A DNA stretch of 64,000 nucleotides from JAHBNG01 sp039028975 (lineage in GTDB: Bacteria > Chloroflexota > Anaerolineae > Caldilineales > Caldilineaceae), in assembly GCA_039028975.1 (NCBI GenBank), contig JBCCHB010000011.1, positions 1 to 64,000 of the forward strand, read 5' to 3'. Shown here in pieces: positions 35,104 to 43,965 of the stretch. The position numbers were made by a program, and so were the translations under genes. The notes below the pieces were generated by a model, which saw only the letters and a list, made by a program, of their open reading frames with translations, had not been told where the DNA came from and ran no database searches. Each line of letters opens with the position of its first letter. The stretch's first letter is position 1.

Positions 35104-36198
35104 ATGAGACACAATCGAACTTCCACCCTTTGGTTTAGTGTTCTGATGGCTGTGATGCTAGCTCTCTTGGCTGCTTGTGTGCCTTTAGCAGAACCTGTTA
35201 GCGATGTGGCACCCGCCGAAGAAGCTGAAGAAGCAGTAGAAAGTGGTGATAGCCCTAGCGGTGAGCTTGTCCTCTACACCACACGCGGCGAGTCGCTGAT
35301 CAACAATGTGCTGGCTGCATTTAACGAGGCGCATCCCGACATTACCGTAACCGTGGTGCGGGGTAGCAACAGTGAACTGGGCGCACGCATCCTTGAAGAG
35401 CAGGCCAACCCACAGGCCAACGTCTTCATTAACAGCGATACGTTGACAATGGAAAATCTTGATCACGAGGGTGTCTTCCAAGCCAATGATTCCGAGTCAG
35501 TGATGAGTGTACCTGAGCAATATCGCTCTGATAATGGTAGCTTCGCTGCGCTAACAATACGCGGGCGCGTCATCATGTACAATACAGACTTGCTGAACGA
35601 AGAAGATGTACCCACCTCTATTGCAGACTTGGCCGACCCGCAGTACGCTGGACGTGTTGGCTCGGCAGACAGCACTAATGGAGCGATGATGGCGACTGTC
35701 GTCGCGCTCAATCGCCTGATTGGCGAAGAGGCCACAACTGCGTGGATCGAAGGTCTTGTTGCCAACGATACGCTCTTCTCTGGTAGCCACACCGACATTC
35801 GTAAAGCTGTGGGTGCAGGCGAGATCGAGATGGGGTTGGTCAACCACTACTACTACTTCCTCTCGCTGGCAGAAGATGCCCCTGTTGGCATTGTCTGGCC
35901 GGGGCAGGATGAGGGCGGCATGGGCCTGATCGTCAACTCGACCAGTATTGGCATTCTGGAAGGTACCGAAGGTGATACGTTAGCTGTAGCCAAGATCTTT
36001 GTCGACTTCATGCTTGCCGAGACTGGGCAGATGATCTACGCCCAAGGCAACAATGAATGGCCTATTGTACCAGGCATTCCGCTGGCTGAGGGCGTTCCCG
36101 ATCCGGAAACGTTCAACATTGCTGATATCGAACTGAAATCACTTGTGGATGGCGTGGATGCTGCGCGCGAGCAGGCTCAGGCTGTGGGGATGCCGTAG
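35104..36198 (+). CDS. fbpA: Ferric iron ABC transporter substrate-binding lipoprotein (second FbpA)
   Basis: A 364-residue FbpA-type lipoprotein (lipobox LAAC). The mature part starts LVLYTTRGESLINNVLAAF and contains VNHYYYF, with three tyrosines where iron-coordinating tyrosines are expected. AAAAGGAG supports ATG 35104; an in-frame ATG at 35065 would precede the ribosome site. The permease follows after three bases, but the ATPase is missing, unlike 2194-6611. Confidence 0.92.
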   Translation: MRHNRTSTLWFSVLMAVMLALLAACVPLAEPVSDVAPAEEAEEAVESGDSPSGELVLYTTRGESLINNVLAAFNEAHPDITVTVVRGSNSELGARILEEQANPQANVFINSDTLTMENLDHEGVFQANDSESVMSVPEQYRSDNGSFAALTIRGRVIMYNTDLLNEEDVPTSIADLADPQYAGRVGSADSTNGAMMATVVALNRLIGEEATTAWIEGLVANDTLFSGSHTDIRKAVGAGEIEMGLVNHYYYFLSLAEDAPVGIVWPGQDEGGMGLIVNSTSIGILEGTEGDTLAVAKIFVDFMLAETGQMIYAQGNNEWPIVPGIPLAEGVPDPETFNIADIELKSLVDGVDAAREQAQAVGMP

Positions 36199-36201
36199 TC
36201 T

Positions 36202-37818
36202 GTGCCGGTCCGCCGTCCCATTGCCCTCGCTTTGCTGGCAACCGTAGTCTGCCTCTGCGCAGCGCTGCCGTTGTTCTACATCGGCTACCATGCGTTTCGG
36301 GCAGAGCCAGAGATCTGGGGGCGGTTGACGACGGCACAACTGCCGAGACTGGGACGGCGCACGCTGCTGCTGTTGCTGTATGTTTGTGGAACAACAGCAG
36401 CCATCGGCATTCTGGCTGCATGGCTAGTTGAGCGTACAGATCTGCCGTGGCGGCGCTTCTGGCGTTGGCTGCTGGTACTACCCCTGGCTGTTCCTGGCTA
36501 CGTGATGTCCGTCTGTTACATGTTTCTGCTGCGGCGCGGCGGCTTCATTGATCGGATGGCCATGACCTATCTGGGCTTTGAACGGCAGGAATTTCCGCTG
36601 CCGCCGCTCTTTACCGTCGGCGGGGTGGCTGTGGTGATGAGCCTCTACGCCTTTCCGCTTGTTTATTTAGCGGTTGCTGCGGCTCTGCGCGTGCAGGATG
36701 CCGCGCTGGAAGATGCTGCCCGTGTTTTGGGTCGCAGCGGGCGACAAATTTTTATCGGACTAACGTTGCGGCTGATCGTACCGGCCATTACTGGTGGTCT
36801 GCTGCTGGTAGGATTATATGTGCTGTCCGATTTTGGCACGGTAGCTCTGATGCGCTACCAGACCTTTACCACGGCTATCTATCGTCAGTTTGCTGGTACA
36901 ATCGGGCGCACCGCTGCCTCCATCGTCAGCATCGGGCTGCTCGGGCTGAGTTTGCCGCTGCTGCTAGGAGAGAACTGGCTTAGCCGGAGCGAGCGTCGCT
37001 ACAGCCGCAGCGCACAGTGGCGACCCGCTCCTGTTATGCAGCTTGGAAGTTGGCGCTGGCTGGCAATCGGATACATCGTGGTTTTGGCCACACTCTCGAT
37101 CTTTGTGCCATTGCTTGTGCTTAGTGGGTTGACAATACGCGGCATTGTTGCCCCCACCGAGGTTGATCGCATTTGGAGTATCGGTCCCGGTAGCCTGTTC
37201 GCATCTGGCAGTAACAGCATCGTTTTAGCGGTGGCTGGGGCTACGCTGGTGGTTGTCCTAGGAATATTACCAGCACTACTCACCGTGCGCTATCCCAGCG
37301 AATACAGCCGCACACTGTCTTGGCTGAGCAAAACAGCCTTTTCACTGCCAGGCATCATCGTTGGTTTGGGATTTCTGATGTTCTTCATTCGCACGCCGAT
37401 ATACGCTACGGTGGCAGCCCTGGGACTTGCGCTGACCTTTCGCCTGCTGCCGCAGACTGTTGCGTTGAGCGAGGCAACGCTGCGTACCGTTTCGCCCACG
37501 CTGGAGCAGGCCGCCCATACCCTGGGGGCTGGTCAGTGGAACACGTTGCGTCGCGTCACTATACCGTTGGCTGCGCCGGGACTTTTAGCCGCATGGGCAC
37601 TAGCCTTTGTGACGGCCATGAAAGAGCTGCCGCTGCTGGTCATTTTGCGGCCACCTGGCTTTGATACGCTGCCTGTTAAAGTATGGGAAGCCGCCAACGA
37701 TTCCATTTATACACAAGCTGCGCCGCCTGCGCTGTTACTTGTGGCCCTAACGACGGTTACGCTAGGTATCGTCTATTCGGTAGGACGGTTTGGGGTGGAT
37801 AAAGTTATAGAAGATTAA
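36202..37818 (+). CDS. fbpB: Ferric iron ABC transporter permease (second FbpB)
   Basis: A 538-residue double-module permease of the FbpB type, with EAA-like loops LEDAARVLGRSGRQIF and LEQAAHTLGAGQWNTLRR. It starts with GTG three bases after the fbpA stop. No fbpC-type gene follows; an EamA-family transporter does. The ATPase at 5565 is the only candidate in the window. GC content is visibly higher than in the first fbpB gene, which suggests a separate origin. Confidence 0.92.
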   Translation: MPVRRPIALALLATVVCLCAALPLFYIGYHAFRAEPEIWGRLTTAQLPRLGRRTLLLLLYVCGTTAAIGILAAWLVERTDLPWRRFWRWLLVLPLAVPGYVMSVCYMFLLRRGGFIDRMAMTYLGFERQEFPLPPLFTVGGVAVVMSLYAFPLVYLAVAAALRVQDAALEDAARVLGRSGRQIFIGLTLRLIVPAITGGLLLVGLYVLSDFGTVALMRYQTFTTAIYRQFAGTIGRTAASIVSIGLLGLSLPLLLGENWLSRSERRYSRSAQWRPAPVMQLGSWRWLAIGYIVVLATLSIFVPLLVLSGLTIRGIVAPTEVDRIWSIGPGSLFASGSNSIVLAVAGATLVVVLGILPALLTVRYPSEYSRTLSWLSKTAFSLPGIIVGLGFLMFFIRTPIYATVAALGLALTFRLLPQTVALSEATLRTVSPTLEQAAHTLGAGQWNTLRRVTIPLAAPGLLAAWALAFVTAMKELPLLVILRPPGFDTLPVKVWEAANDSIYTQAAPPALLLVALTTVTLGIVYSVGRFGVDKVIED

Positions 37819-37926
37819 AGGCCGCCAGTAAAGTCTTGTACCGACTCTTGTTCAATCTGCTTTGGTTAATCCCGAATAGGGAGGACGGAACTTTTCTGGT
37901 CATCTATAAAGGGTTCGGGAAGAATA

Positions 37927-38892
37927 GTGGGCAAACTATCTGTTGCTGTTGTCAGCATCGCCTTATGGACATTGCTACTCGTTGCGAGTCGTGTGCTGCT
38001 GCTTATCTATGGCTTTGATCCGTGGTCGTTCACCTTTATTCAGCTGATTAGCGGCGGGTTATTGCTCGTCCTATTGAGCATGGGTGGCGACCCACAGAAG
38101 CAAGTTGATTGGCGTTCGCTGCGGCGCTTCTCAACGTGGACTTACGGTATTCTGCGCGTAACGACTGCTGCGGCATTTACTGCCGCTCTTGTCCACGTAT
38201 CGGTGGTACAAGCTGGCTTTCTGGGGGTGATCAACGTGCCGCTGGCGCTGGTTGGTGCGTGGCTCTTCTTTGGACGAATGCCTTTGTTGCGCCAACTTCC
38301 TGGCCATTTAGTGATTCTGGGTGGCATCGCAGTGCTTGCTATGCATCTTGAGGGTGGCTATGCCAATCCCGCAGTGCTGCTCATGCTTGTGTCGGAGGTT
38401 GCGGTAGTGGGGTCATCGCTGATTGCCGAGAAGCATCCCGACAACAACGATGCCGACCCACGGATGCGCCTCCGCTTTACTGGTGTGGTACTGCTGCTCA
38501 CGGCAGGTCTGTTCCTAGTGCTACGTCTGGGGCAAGGGTTCGCATTCGCCGGGACATCCTTGGAGACGCAACATTCGTTTGCTCTGCTTGACAATAGGCC
38601 GCTTTGGATTTGCGGCATTGTGGTTGGTGTCCTTTTGCGGGGGCCAGCCATGCATATGTCGCTACAGGCGATCCGCTTGGTCGGAACAGAGACCTACGTA
38701 CTCTGCGCTGCGACGCTACCCTTTTGGGGTTGGCTCTTTGAAATAACTGCCAGCCGCCTTGGCATCTTGCGGTCGGCACCTGTGCCAACCGAACATCTAT
38801 TTCTCGGCTGTTTAATTGTCGGCGCCAGTATCTATCTCATTCTCGTGCGGCGTGATAGTGTGCAGGCTGTGGTTGCACCACAAGATGCATGA
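37927..38892 (+). CDS. EamA/DMT-type transporter
   Basis: A 321-residue membrane protein with about ten helices in two similar halves, the layout of the drug/metabolite transporter superfamily. Helix pairs such as FTAALVHVSVVQAGFLGVIN and the second-half HMSLQAIRLVGTETYVLCAA fit the EamA pattern. It starts with GTG; GGGAAG lies upstream. The substrate is unknown. Downstream, a small hairpin (38937-38957) separates it from the AraC regulator. Confidence 0.75.
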   Translation: MGKLSVAVVSIALWTLLLVASRVLLLIYGFDPWSFTFIQLISGGLLLVLLSMGGDPQKQVDWRSLRRFSTWTYGILRVTTAAAFTAALVHVSVVQAGFLGVINVPLALVGAWLFFGRMPLLRQLPGHLVILGGIAVLAMHLEGGYANPAVLLMLVSEVAVVGSSLIAEKHPDNNDADPRMRLRFTGVVLLLTAGLFLVLRLGQGFAFAGTSLETQHSFALLDNRPLWICGIVVGVLLRGPAMHMSLQAIRLVGTETYVLCAATLPFWGWLFEITASRLGILRSAPVPTEHLFLGCLIVGASIYLILVRRDSVQAVVAPQDA

Positions 38893-38936
38893 CACTCTTG
38901 CATAAATGGCTTGACCTGTCCAGTTTGATCGCAAAT

Positions 38937-38957
38937 ACTCAGCTTGTCCAGCTGAGT
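38937..38957. terminator. Hairpin ACTCAGCT-TGTCC-AGCTGAGT
   Basis: Eight-base perfect arms with a five-base loop between the EamA gene and the AraC-type regulator. No strong T-run follows, so it may be a weak terminator or part of the regulator's leader. Confidence 0.5.
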
Positions 38958-39013
38958 GCTGCCTGAGCGTAGTTACCTTTGTTCATTATTGGTGTAGTAG
39001 GTGCAAATATAAG

Positions 39014-40009
39014 ATGACGATTTACGAATTAACCTCTGACGAAGCGTTTTTTGAGACGATGTCTGCCTATAGCACGGGGGGCAATGACACGATGGGCTTC
39101 GGCGATGAGTCCTGGCGGTTCAATATGCCAAGCTGTCGCGGCATGATCTCGAACCGCAGCCTGTCACCGGGAGTTGCCATGACGCTCTTCGACATTGAAA
39201 CGCTCCATGCGATTAGCTTTCGAATGAACAGCGTCATGCCGAGAATGCTGGAGCTTGGCTTTGTGACAGCTGGCGAAGTCGAAATCGATGTGCACGGCAG
39301 GCGGCGCGAATTTGATTCACTGGCTGGGCAAAATTACGCCGCTCTCTTCGAAGGTGAGATGCAGGTGAAGACAAATGTTCCTGCCGGTCAGCGCATCCAG
39401 CTTGTCGAAATACGATTTTCACCCACTGCCCTTGAAAGGTGGTGTCAACACCTTGACCAGTCGCTGCCCTACGCTTTTCAAAAAACACTTGCTGAGAAGA
39501 CTATCAGCCCTTCTAAGCATACCAGCATAATGACCCACGATATGAACCAACTGGCTAGCGACATTCTCGCAAATCCCCAAGGCCATGCCGCCGATTCGCT
39601 CTATTTAGAAAGTAAATGCTTAGAGCTAACTTCTCTCTATCTTGCAGTTGCTAGCCAACGCGGGCGCAGCCTATCTGCTGGTCTCTCGCCTCGCGATATT
39701 GAACGAATTCGCGAAGCGCGCTACATCTTACAAACCCGCATGGACGATCCACCATCGCTTATAGAGTTGGCGCGTTTGGTTAACCTCAATGACTTCAAAC
39801 TCAAGCAAGGCTTTCGCCAAGCATTTGGCACGACAGCCTTTGGCTATCTGAAAGAGTATCGCTTACAGCGGGCACATGAATTATTGCGCGAAGAAAAAAT
39901 GTCAGTAACCGACACTGCAATTTCCGTGGGATACCGCAATATAGGTGACTTTGGAATTGCTTTCAAGCGTCGTTTTGGGATGTCTCCAAAAAAAGTTAGG
40001 CTTGGCTAA
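39014..40009 (+). CDS. AraC-family regulator, PchR/YbtA-like
   Basis: A 331-residue regulator. The C-terminal 100 residues are an AraC-type double helix-turn-helix: LIELARLVNLNDFKLKQGFR and FGTTAFGYLKEYRLQRAHELL, ending FGIAFKRRFGMSPKK. The NDFKLKQGFRQAFGTTAFGYL form is that of PchR/YbtA regulators, which activate siderophore uptake genes when the ferric siderophore binds the N-terminal domain. It stands directly upstream of two MFS genes and the YbtPQ-like pair, its probable targets. It is the only clear transcription factor in the window. Confidence 0.9.
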   Translation: MTIYELTSDEAFFETMSAYSTGGNDTMGFGDESWRFNMPSCRGMISNRSLSPGVAMTLFDIETLHAISFRMNSVMPRMLELGFVTAGEVEIDVHGRRREFDSLAGQNYAALFEGEMQVKTNVPAGQRIQLVEIRFSPTALERWCQHLDQSLPYAFQKTLAEKTISPSKHTSIMTHDMNQLASDILANPQGHAADSLYLESKCLELTSLYLAVASQRGRSLSAGLSPRDIERIREARYILQTRMDDPPSLIELARLVNLNDFKLKQGFRQAFGTTAFGYLKEYRLQRAHELLREEKMSVTDTAISVGYRNIGDFGIAFKRRFGMSPKKVRLG

Positions 40010-40074
40010 AAATCCGTATTTCGGTAGTTTTTTCTAGCCCGATACGTTAGACTATACCTATATGATTAGTCGCT

Positions 40075-40180
40075 AGCCATGGGTAACTGGTAATTCGTTA
40101 TTGGTGTCTATTCGTTGTTAGCTGGTTATTGGCACATATAACAAGCAACCAATCACCAATTACCAATAGCAAACGGAGAC
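40075..40180. repeat. Intergenic TTGGT/ACCAA hairpin repeat
   Basis: GGTAACTGGTAATTCGTTATTGG faces CCAATCACCAATTACCAATAG. The arms pair well. A GGAG ribosome site and GTG start follow immediately. An operator for the AraC regulator could lie here but is hidden by the repeat. Confidence 0.7.
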
Positions 40181-40186
40181 TTACAG

Positions 40187-41509
40187 GTGAATAGAACGCT
40201 TTTTACAAAGGCACGTGCGTTTTATGCCATCATAGCGGGACAATTTGTCTCTACGATTGGATCGGGTATGACTCGCTTTGGGCTGAGCATTTGGGTGCTC
40301 GACGAGACGGGCGACATTGGTGCATACTCGCTGATGCTCTTCTTCGCAGTGCTGCCACTGGGGCTTGGGTCACTCTTTGCCGGTCCTCTTGTCGACCGCT
40401 GGAATCGACGCATGGTAATGATTGCGGGCAACGCAATAGCCAGCCTGAGTACACTTGTCGTGGCGCTGCTCTTTTTAGCCGACGCTCTGGTGCTCTGGCA
40501 TCTCTACTTGGCGCTCGCCGTCAACGGTGTTGCCAACGCCTTCATTAATCCAGCGCTGGACGCCAGTACACCCCTACTCGTAGAGAAAGAGCAGCTCGGT
40601 CGGGCATCTGGGCTGGTTCAGATGACTCAAGGCTTTGAGATTATCGTTGCGCCAGTGCTGGCTGGCTTGCTGCTGGGTACGCTAGGGCTTGGCGCAATCT
40701 TTGTCGTCGATTTTGTGACGTTTGGCGCCAGCATTATTGCCCTACTGCTCTCGGCCGTTCCGCAGCCTTCCCTCAGTGCCGAGAAAGACGCAGGTAAGAG
40801 CCTTTGGCAAGAGTTTGCCTACGGCGTGCGTTATATACGCGAACGGCCAGCCTTTCTTTACTTGATGGCCTTTGTGACGACAACCATGCTGATTGGGCCT
40901 GGATTTGGCTATGCGCTGGTCACGCCGCTAGTCCTGAGCTTTGCGAGCGAAGAGGCTGCTGGTCTAGTGCTGTCAAGCTTTGGCATCGGTTCTTTGATAG
41001 CGGGTATTTTGCTGGCGGCGTGGGGCGGCCCCAAGCGGCGTATGGATGGTATGCTGGCAGCCATGGCATTGGCTGGCGTCGCCAGCACCGTCGTTGGTCT
41101 GCGCGAGAGCGTTGTGACCACGGCCATCGGTGTTGCGTTGATTGGCGTTGCATTCATGTTCATGATCGGCTTGAACCGAGTCATCTGGCAGGTTAAGGCA
41201 GCTCCAGAAGTACTGGGACGTATCTTCTCATTGCGCGTTGCCTTGGGTGTCGGTGCCCAATCTCTCGGCGTGTTAATGGCAGGACCGCTAGCGCAGGCTG
41301 TTTTCGAGCCACTAATGGCAGAAGGCGGCAACTTGGCAGTAAGTATTGGTCAGTTAATTGGTACCGGACCAGGGCGTGGAATGGCGCTCATGTACATCAT
41401 CCTCGGCCTCATTCTGATCGGGCTGGCATCGGGTTCCTTCCTCGTACGGCAAGTGCGGCTGCTGGAGGATCGCGTACCCGACTATGTAGCTCCGGCCGCA
41501 GCGGACTGA
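40187..41509 (+). CDS. MFS transporter, EntS-like
   Basis: A 440-residue major facilitator of the EntS/MFS_3 type with 12 helices. FAGPLVDRWNRRMVMIAGN is the conserved loop between helices 2 and 3, and INPALDASTPLLVEKEQLGRA in the middle is typical of this branch, which includes the enterobactin exporter. GGAG precedes GTG 40187. With no siderophore synthesis genes nearby, it may export the stripped siderophore or another compound; direction cannot be read from sequence. Confidence 0.88.
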   Translation: MNRTLFTKARAFYAIIAGQFVSTIGSGMTRFGLSIWVLDETGDIGAYSLMLFFAVLPLGLGSLFAGPLVDRWNRRMVMIAGNAIASLSTLVVALLFLADALVLWHLYLALAVNGVANAFINPALDASTPLLVEKEQLGRASGLVQMTQGFEIIVAPVLAGLLLGTLGLGAIFVVDFVTFGASIIALLLSAVPQPSLSAEKDAGKSLWQEFAYGVRYIRERPAFLYLMAFVTTTMLIGPGFGYALVTPLVLSFASEEAAGLVLSSFGIGSLIAGILLAAWGGPKRRMDGMLAAMALAGVASTVVGLRESVVTTAIGVALIGVAFMFMIGLNRVIWQVKAAPEVLGRIFSLRVALGVGAQSLGVLMAGPLAQAVFEPLMAEGGNLAVSIGQLIGTGPGRGMALMYIILGLILIGLASGSFLVRQVRLLEDRVPDYVAPAAAD

Positions 41510-41592
41510 TGATGATTCGCAATTTGTCATTGCCAGACCAGCAACCAATAACAAATTATCACCCATCAATCGCACACAAGTAGGAAGAGGGT

Positions 41593-42858
41593 ATGAATCT
41601 ACAGTCAGCCGCACAGCGGCGCAAGATGGTACTGCTTGGCGGCCTCTACATTACCCAGTTTTTGGGACTGGGCTTCATCATAACGGCCGTGCCGACAATT
41701 ATGCGAGAGGCAGGCGCAAGTCTGGATAGCATTGCCTGGATCTATGCATTGGGTTTGATTTGGGCCATTAAATTTCTGTGGGCACCACTGGTTGACCGCT
41801 TTGGCTCCAAGCGACACGGCCATTATCGCAGTTGGCTGGTTGTGATGCAGTGTCTGATGATCGTGTCGCTCATCGGAGCTTCGTTCTTCGACATCAACAG
41901 CCAAATGTCAACGCTGGCGATCTTCTTTGCCATGATCTCCATCTTTTCCGCCACCCAGGATATTGCCGCCGATGCGCTGGCCGTCACCGTGCTGGAGCCG
42001 GAAGAGCGCGGGCTGGGCAACAGCATTCAAATGGCGGGTGGATTTATCGGCAACATTATCGGCGGTGGCGTGGTGTTGATTGCCTATCAATGGCTGGGCT
42101 GGACGGCTAGCATGTTGATATTGGCGGCCTGTACGGCCATTCCGCTGGTCAACATTTTGACACACAAAGAGAAACCTGCGCCCGCTGACTTGCGCGATGA
42201 AAAGGTGGGCTACCGAGATATGGTGCGTTTCTTCAAGCGGCCTCGAATCTGGCGCTGGGTGGCCATTTTGTTAGTTTTCGGGCTGGGCGTCTCGATGTCT
42301 TATGCGCTGATCAATCCAATGTTGGTTGATTTGGGTTGGTCGCTGGATCAGATTGGCTTTGCCACCAATATCGCTGGGTCGCTGGTGGCGATTGTAGGTG
42401 CAGGTCTAGCGGGCGGGTTGGTCCAACGGTTGGGGCGGAAGTCAGCAATGCTGCTGACTGGCATGGTTGGCATTGTCTCGATTGCTGGACTTTATTTGCC
42501 AGCACAGGGAACCAACTCTACTGCCGTTATTTATGGATCGATCTGTGTGATGCTGCTGGCCTACGGTGCCAATACAACCATTCTTGCCACAATGACAATG
42601 GACAAGAGCGATCCCGCAGCGGCTGGCACCGATTATACACTGCAATATTCACTCTTTTCAATCTTTTCCTTTATTTTCAGTGGGCTGGCGTTAGCGTTTG
42701 CCGAATCAGTGGGATACAGCAGTGTATTGACCGGAGCCATTGGAATCTCAGTCGTAGCGCTGATACTCGTCTGGCTCTACAACGATTTTGCACCCGTGGA
42801 ATTTGAGCAACCAACGTACGAGATGCCATTAGGGGATGACGCTCCGGTGGTTGCATAG
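41593..42858 (+). CDS. ybtX: YbtX-like MFS protein
   Basis: A 421-residue MFS protein related to AmpG and to YbtX of the yersiniabactin locus. The opening MVLLGGLYITQFLGLGF and the block WAIKFLWAPLVDRFG match my memory of YbtX, and ATQDIAADALAVTVLEPEERG is the AmpG-type loop. It is followed, past a toxin-antitoxin insertion, by the YbtP- and YbtQ-like genes, the same company as in Yersinia. Its exact role in that system is unsettled. AGGAAGAGGG precedes the ATG. Confidence 0.82.
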   Translation: MNLQSAAQRRKMVLLGGLYITQFLGLGFIITAVPTIMREAGASLDSIAWIYALGLIWAIKFLWAPLVDRFGSKRHGHYRSWLVVMQCLMIVSLIGASFFDINSQMSTLAIFFAMISIFSATQDIAADALAVTVLEPEERGLGNSIQMAGGFIGNIIGGGVVLIAYQWLGWTASMLILAACTAIPLVNILTHKEKPAPADLRDEKVGYRDMVRFFKRPRIWRWVAILLVFGLGVSMSYALINPMLVDLGWSLDQIGFATNIAGSLVAIVGAGLAGGLVQRLGRKSAMLLTGMVGIVSIAGLYLPAQGTNSTAVIYGSICVMLLAYGANTTILATMTMDKSDPAAAGTDYTLQYSLFSIFSFIFSGLALAFAESVGYSSVLTGAIGISVVALILVWLYNDFAPVEFEQPTYEMPLGDDAPVVA

Positions 42859-42880
42859 AGACATTTTTCAGAAAGCGGTT

Positions 42881-43285
42881 TTACGGTATGAAAATTCGCA
42901 TGACTCCGCGAAAGTCTTCAAGATCATAAACAATTTCGGCCAGACGTTCAGCGCATCTTTTGCGATAAATCGGGTCAGCCGTTACCCGTTTTAAGTTACC
43001 GATGGTGATAACAGGTAGGCTGGTTAGGGTTACAAGGTTTCGAATAACTTGTTCAAGAGATTCTTCTTTGTCGCTACCAGAACGATTACCCGTTAAAAGG
43101 AGATATTCATTGTCCTGGCAAAATTGCCAAACCTTGCTATCTTTTTCTTTGATTGACAGGTCAACTTGCTTGAACCATTTTAGTTCCATCGGAACTAGCT
43201 CTGGCCAGGTTTTATCAAATTCCAGTATGTCAAAGATGGCTCTAGCTTGGCCTTCACAGTTGTGATCGGAGAGGATGACTTGCAT
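42881..43285 (-). CDS. PIN-like (DUF5615-type) toxin candidate
   Basis: A 134-residue protein with early acidic ILSDHNCEGQA, central LLLTGNRSGSDKEESLEQ and final VYDLEDFRGVMRIFIP, the pattern of a PIN-like nuclease family. Homologues are often misnamed ACP S-malonyltransferase. Its ATG overlaps the stop of the DUF433 gene by one base (TGATG), the order antitoxin-toxin. It would cleave RNA when the antitoxin is lost. The pair runs against all neighbouring genes, between ybtX and the ybtP-like gene. Confidence 0.75.
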   Translation of the reverse strand: MQVILSDHNCEGQARAIFDILEFDKTWPELVPMELKWFKQVDLSIKEKDSKVWQFCQDNEYLLLTGNRSGSDKEESLEQVIRNLVTLTSLPVITIGNLKRVTADPIYRKRCAERLAEIVYDLEDFRGVMRIFIP

Positions 43286-43767
43286 CAGACATTTCCGTTA
43301 TCGCGTCGACTTTTTTCCAGCAGAGCGTTGAATTTAGCGCGTTCCGGCGTCATTGGTTTAGCCATTTTCTCTTCATGTTCCGCTACCAAAGCGCGATGAT
43401 AGGCTTCATTCTCGGCCATCTGAATCTTAACTCTTTCGAGTTCTGGCTCCAGTCGGGCGCGGTGTGCCTCAATATATTCGAGGGCCACTTCGATTTGATA
43501 AAAAGAGAGATTGTAAATGTCACGGATCTGATGCTGGGTATACCCTTCATCATGGGCATCCATCACATCATAGACGGAGACGCGACTCTCGCTGATCATT
43601 GGTCCAATATCGCTTTCAATGATCTTAATCGGTGACGTAATCGCCTCGCCGTTCGAGGGCCATAGGGTATCAACATCCACCGAAACAATGAAGTCAAAGT
43701 CGGACAAAATCTCGGTGATCTGTTTAGCCTGCTCGTCCGTCTGGACGCGAATTGTAACCTGTTTCAT
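43285..43767 (-). CDS. DUF433-domain antitoxin candidate
   Basis: A 160-residue protein. Residues about 45-110 form a DUF433 domain (ISESRVSVYDVMDAHDEG, then a helix-turn-helix-like IRDIYNLSFYQIEVALEYI), the DNA-binding part of VapB-like antitoxins. A charged helical C-terminal tail of about 50 residues would wrap the toxin. A good GGAGGG ribosome site precedes the ATG on the minus strand. The first 40 residues (QVTIRVQTDEQAKQITEIL) look like an extra small domain, longer than the usual DUF433 antitoxin. Confidence 0.75.
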   Translation of the reverse strand: MKQVTIRVQTDEQAKQITEILSDFDFIVSVDVDTLWPSNGEAITSPIKIIESDIGPMISESRVSVYDVMDAHDEGYTQHQIRDIYNLSFYQIEVALEYIEAHRARLEPELERVKIQMAENEAYHRALVAEHEEKMAKPMTPERAKFNALLEKSRRDNGNV

Positions 43768-43837
43768 CTTCCCTCCGTGGAACGAAAACCAGTGAACTTA
43801 TGGAGCATTTTACCATAGAATCGAAGCGCATTCTAGT

Positions 43838-43965
43838 GAATCGTGATTGATAATCGGCGATCAGTTATCGGGAGTCAAGGACTGCGGACCAGTAGGCAAG
43901 CCGACTAAGCGACCAAGCGACTAACAGACTAAGCGACTAATAGACCAATGACCAATAACCAATCC
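43838..43965. repeat. Intergenic repeat overlapping a start codon and first codons
   Basis: GATTGATAATCGGCGATCAG is followed by repeated GACCAAGCGACTAACAGACT-type units and CCAATGACCAATAACCAATCC. The ATG at 43948 and the codons for MTNNQS are themselves repeat units. No Shine-Dalgarno is present. Confidence 0.75.

Noticed and set aside
42881..43285. ACP S-malonyltransferase label
   Set aside because: Too short and without the acyltransferase serine motif; the PIN-like pattern and DUF433 partner fit a toxin.
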